A program made the translations under genes and the position numbers. Below the pieces are notes generated by a model that searched no databases, was not told the origin of the DNA, and was given only the letters and a program-made list of their open reading frames with translations. This document shows, one piece after another, positions 62,540 through 64,000 of a stretch of DNA of 64,000 nt; the stretch's first letter is position 1, and every line of letters begins with the position of its first letter. Source of the stretch: Sphingomonas kyeonggiensis (GTDB lineage: Bacteria > Pseudomonadota > Alphaproteobacteria > Sphingomonadales > Sphingomonadaceae); NCBI RefSeq assembly GCF_014196745.1, contig NZ_JACIEH010000001.1, positions 1,876,704-1,940,703 on the forward strand, in the 5' to 3' direction.

Positions 62540-63067
62540 ATGACCGACAATGAGATTGTGAGTTCGAGCTTCTCGGCAATCGTCAATGCGCCGATCGAGA
62601 CGATCGACCTGCCGCGCTGGGCCTTCACCCTGCCCGATGCCGAATATCAGGGCTGCTCGCCCGCCCATGTCGCCGCCGGCTTCACTACCGCGCCCGACGG
62701 CACCCGCATGTCGATCAATGTCGAGATCATCGGCGGCAGCCTGATGGTCCAGCATTATGTCGAAAAGCTCGCGGAAAAGGATCGCCTGATCCTGGAATCG
62801 GTATCGGACGTGTTCACGCCGAGCGGCCGCACCACCATCCATGTCCATTGGGAGCTGAGCGTGAAGGCGCTGGACGGCGATCGCTGCGAGTTCACCAACC
62901 ATGTCCGCTCGCGCGCCACCGACGCGATGCTCACCTTGCTCGACAAGCAGGGCATCCCGTTCGAGGTGTTCAAGGCGCAGCGCCAGCCCATGTCGATCGC
63001 GCACAACCAGGGCGAGACGCCGCTGTTCGCCGCCAGCATCGAGCGCTTCGCGCGCCGCGCCGCCTGA
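62540..63067 (+). CDS. Protein of unknown function, possibly SRPBCC-like
   Basis: A 175-residue cytoplasmic protein. No family is certain. Alternating strands around DRLILESVSDVFTPSGRTTIHVHWELSVKALDGDRCEFTNHVRSRAT, a terminal helix, and the opening SSFSAIVNAPIETIDLPRWAFTL resemble the helix-grip (SRPBCC) ligand-binding fold. The ATG at 62540 lies eight bases after GGAG. It is 13 bases upstream of the isochorismatase-like gene, so the two form an operon controlled from element D. Confidence 0.65.
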   Translation: MTDNEIVSSSFSAIVNAPIETIDLPRWAFTLPDAEYQGCSPAHVAAGFTTAPDGTRMSINVEIIGGSLMVQHYVEKLAEKDRLILESVSDVFTPSGRTTIHVHWELSVKALDGDRCEFTNHVRSRATDAMLTLLDKQGIPFEVFKAQRQPMSIAHNQGETPLFAASIERFARRAA

Positions 63068-63080
63068 TGGGAGCACGAGC

Positions 63081-63710
63081 ATGACACCCGATTATCCCAG
63101 GGGCGCGACAGGGCTGCTGCTGGTCGATCCCTATAACGATTTCCTCTCCGAAGGCGGGAAGATCTGGCCGCGCGTCCAGGCGATTGCCGAGGCGAACGGC
63201 CTGATCGCCAACCTCAAGGCGATTGCCGATACGGTACGCGGCGCCGGCATGCGGGTCTTCTATGCCCCGCATCGCCGCTGGGAGCCGGGCGATTACGAGG
63301 ATTGGGCACATCCCAATCCCACCCAGCGCGCGATCATGCACCGCCACAGCTTCGCCCGCGGCGAATGGGGTGGCGACTGGCATCCGGACTTCATTCCCCA
63401 GCCGGGCGACGTGATCGCCAAGGAGCATTGGGCGCAGAGCGGCTTCGCCAGCACCGATCTCGACCAGCAGCTGCGCCAGCACGGTATCAGCCATGTCATC
63501 CTGATCGGGCTGCTGGCCAACACCTGCATCGAATCCACCGCCCGCTACGCGATGGAGATCGGCTATCACGTCACGCTGGTCCGCGACGCCACTGCCGCCT
63601 TCTCGGAGGAGATGATGCATGCGGCGCACGTGCTGAACGGGCCGACCTATGCGCACGCGATCCTCAGCACCGCCGAGCTGCTGGCGGCGCTGTCACGCGA
63701 GAGCGGATAG
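63081..63710 (+). CDS. Isochorismatase-like cysteine hydrolase
   Basis: A 209-residue cytoplasmic hydrolase of the cysteine hydrolase family. The triad is Asp16 (LLLVDPYNDF), Lys114 (VIAKEHWAQSGF) and Cys149 (LLANTCIESTAR), with the non-proline cis-peptide region IGLLANT. Relatives include isochorismatase, nicotinamidase and N-carbamoyl amidases; the substrate is not readable here. It is the second gene of the operon from element D. Confidence 0.9.
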   Translation: MTPDYPRGATGLLLVDPYNDFLSEGGKIWPRVQAIAEANGLIANLKAIADTVRGAGMRVFYAPHRRWEPGDYEDWAHPNPTQRAIMHRHSFARGEWGGDWHPDFIPQPGDVIAKEHWAQSGFASTDLDQQLRQHGISHVILIGLLANTCIESTARYAMEIGYHVTLVRDATAAFSEEMMHAAHVLNGPTYAHAILSTAELLAALSRESG

Positions 63711-63801
63711 TTTCCCTCCGCCCGAGGGGTCGCGCGCGAGCTGCAGCGCAAGCGCCGCGACGCGTTCAAGCTATAGCCCGCCGCACTACTGACATCGATG
63801 A

Positions 63802-63834
63802 AAGTCGGAATTCCGACTTGGAAGAAGTCGGAAT
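63802..63834. repeat. 18-bp perfect palindrome plus third half-site
   Basis: AAGTCGGAATTCCGACTT (63802-63819) reads identically on both strands, and AAGTCGGAAT recurs at 63825-63834. It lies between the isochorismatase-like gene and the tRNA terminator. Its role is unknown. Confidence 0.6.
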
Positions 63835-63860
63835 GCTCAGCCCAATGCATCTGCGCCGGA

Positions 63861-63898
63861 CAAAACAAAACCCCGCTAAGTCGCTAGACTTGCGGGGC
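63861..63898 (-). terminator. Rho-independent terminator of the initiator tRNA
   Basis: On the minus strand a hairpin with CCCCGC and GCGGGG arms, extended inward by AGTC/GACT, is followed directly by TTTTGTTTTG. This is a textbook intrinsic terminator 18 bases after the tRNA 3' end. Confidence 0.88.
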
Positions 63899-63915
63899 TT
63901 TATGCCTGCGGGGCC

Positions 63916-63992
<77 letters not shown>

Positions 63993-64000
63993 CCAAAGGC

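Overview
The window is high-GC DNA from an alphaproteobacterium, most likely a sphingomonad (Sphingomonas or a close relative). Supporting signs are TonB-dependent receptors of the Xanthomonas/Caulobacter type, a FecI/FecR/STN-receptor signalling set, an FnrL-type regulator with its FNR boxes, and an initiator tRNA with a C1xA72 mismatch and a weakened anticodon stem. The genus is inferred; the class is fairly secure. No prophage, insertion sequence, CRISPR array or rRNA was seen.

Region 1 (1-4.8 kb, all minus strand): a beta-glucosidase of family GH3 is followed by a TonB-dependent receptor that runs off the left edge, a sugar-uptake pair with a LacI-like palindrome upstream. Next comes a LapG-like periplasmic cysteine protease. 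Region 2 (4.8-18.7 kb): a two-partner secretion operon encodes an outer-membrane TpsB transporter and a 3,924-residue TpsA exoprotein built from duplicated beta-helix modules and about 16 further repeats. Region 3 (19-22.8 kb): a three-subunit periplasmic molybdenum aldehyde oxidoreductase (PaoABC type). Region 4 (22.8-26.3 kb): a low-oxygen cluster of OmpW, HemN, an Fnr regulator and a hemerythrin-like protein, with two FNR-type palindromes. Region 5 (26.3-41.4 kb): one 5,034-residue minus-strand gene with an intimin-like (inverse autotransporter) barrel at its N-terminus and a huge beta-helix passenger. Region 6 (41.6-44.7 kb): three tail-collar (microcystin-dependent) proteins, a GNAT acetyltransferase and two DUF6916-like proteins. 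Region 7 (44.7-48.2 kb): an ECF sigma/anti-sigma pair divergent from a subtilisin-like protease, then a glycine-rich exported protein.

Region 8 (48.2-63.7 kb) is the most intriguing. It is a mosaic of small-molecule enzymes: epoxide hydrolase, MsrB, DUF3237 protein, alpha/beta hydrolase, tautomerase, SDR, FMN reductase, metallo-beta-lactamase-fold hydrolase, enoyl-CoA hydratase and isochorismatase-like hydrolase. They surround a cell-surface signalling unit made of an STN-type TonB receptor, a FecR, a FecI-like sigma factor and a LuxR-type regulator with a dead receiver. Four copies of one palindromic element sit in the promoter regions of these enzyme genes, at about 48.39, 52.84, 59.84 and 62.46 kb. 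Where genes diverge on both sides both arms are well conserved; where only one side appears controlled, only the arm facing it is. I read this as a previously unlinked regulon. The window closes with a minus-strand initiator tRNA and its terminator.
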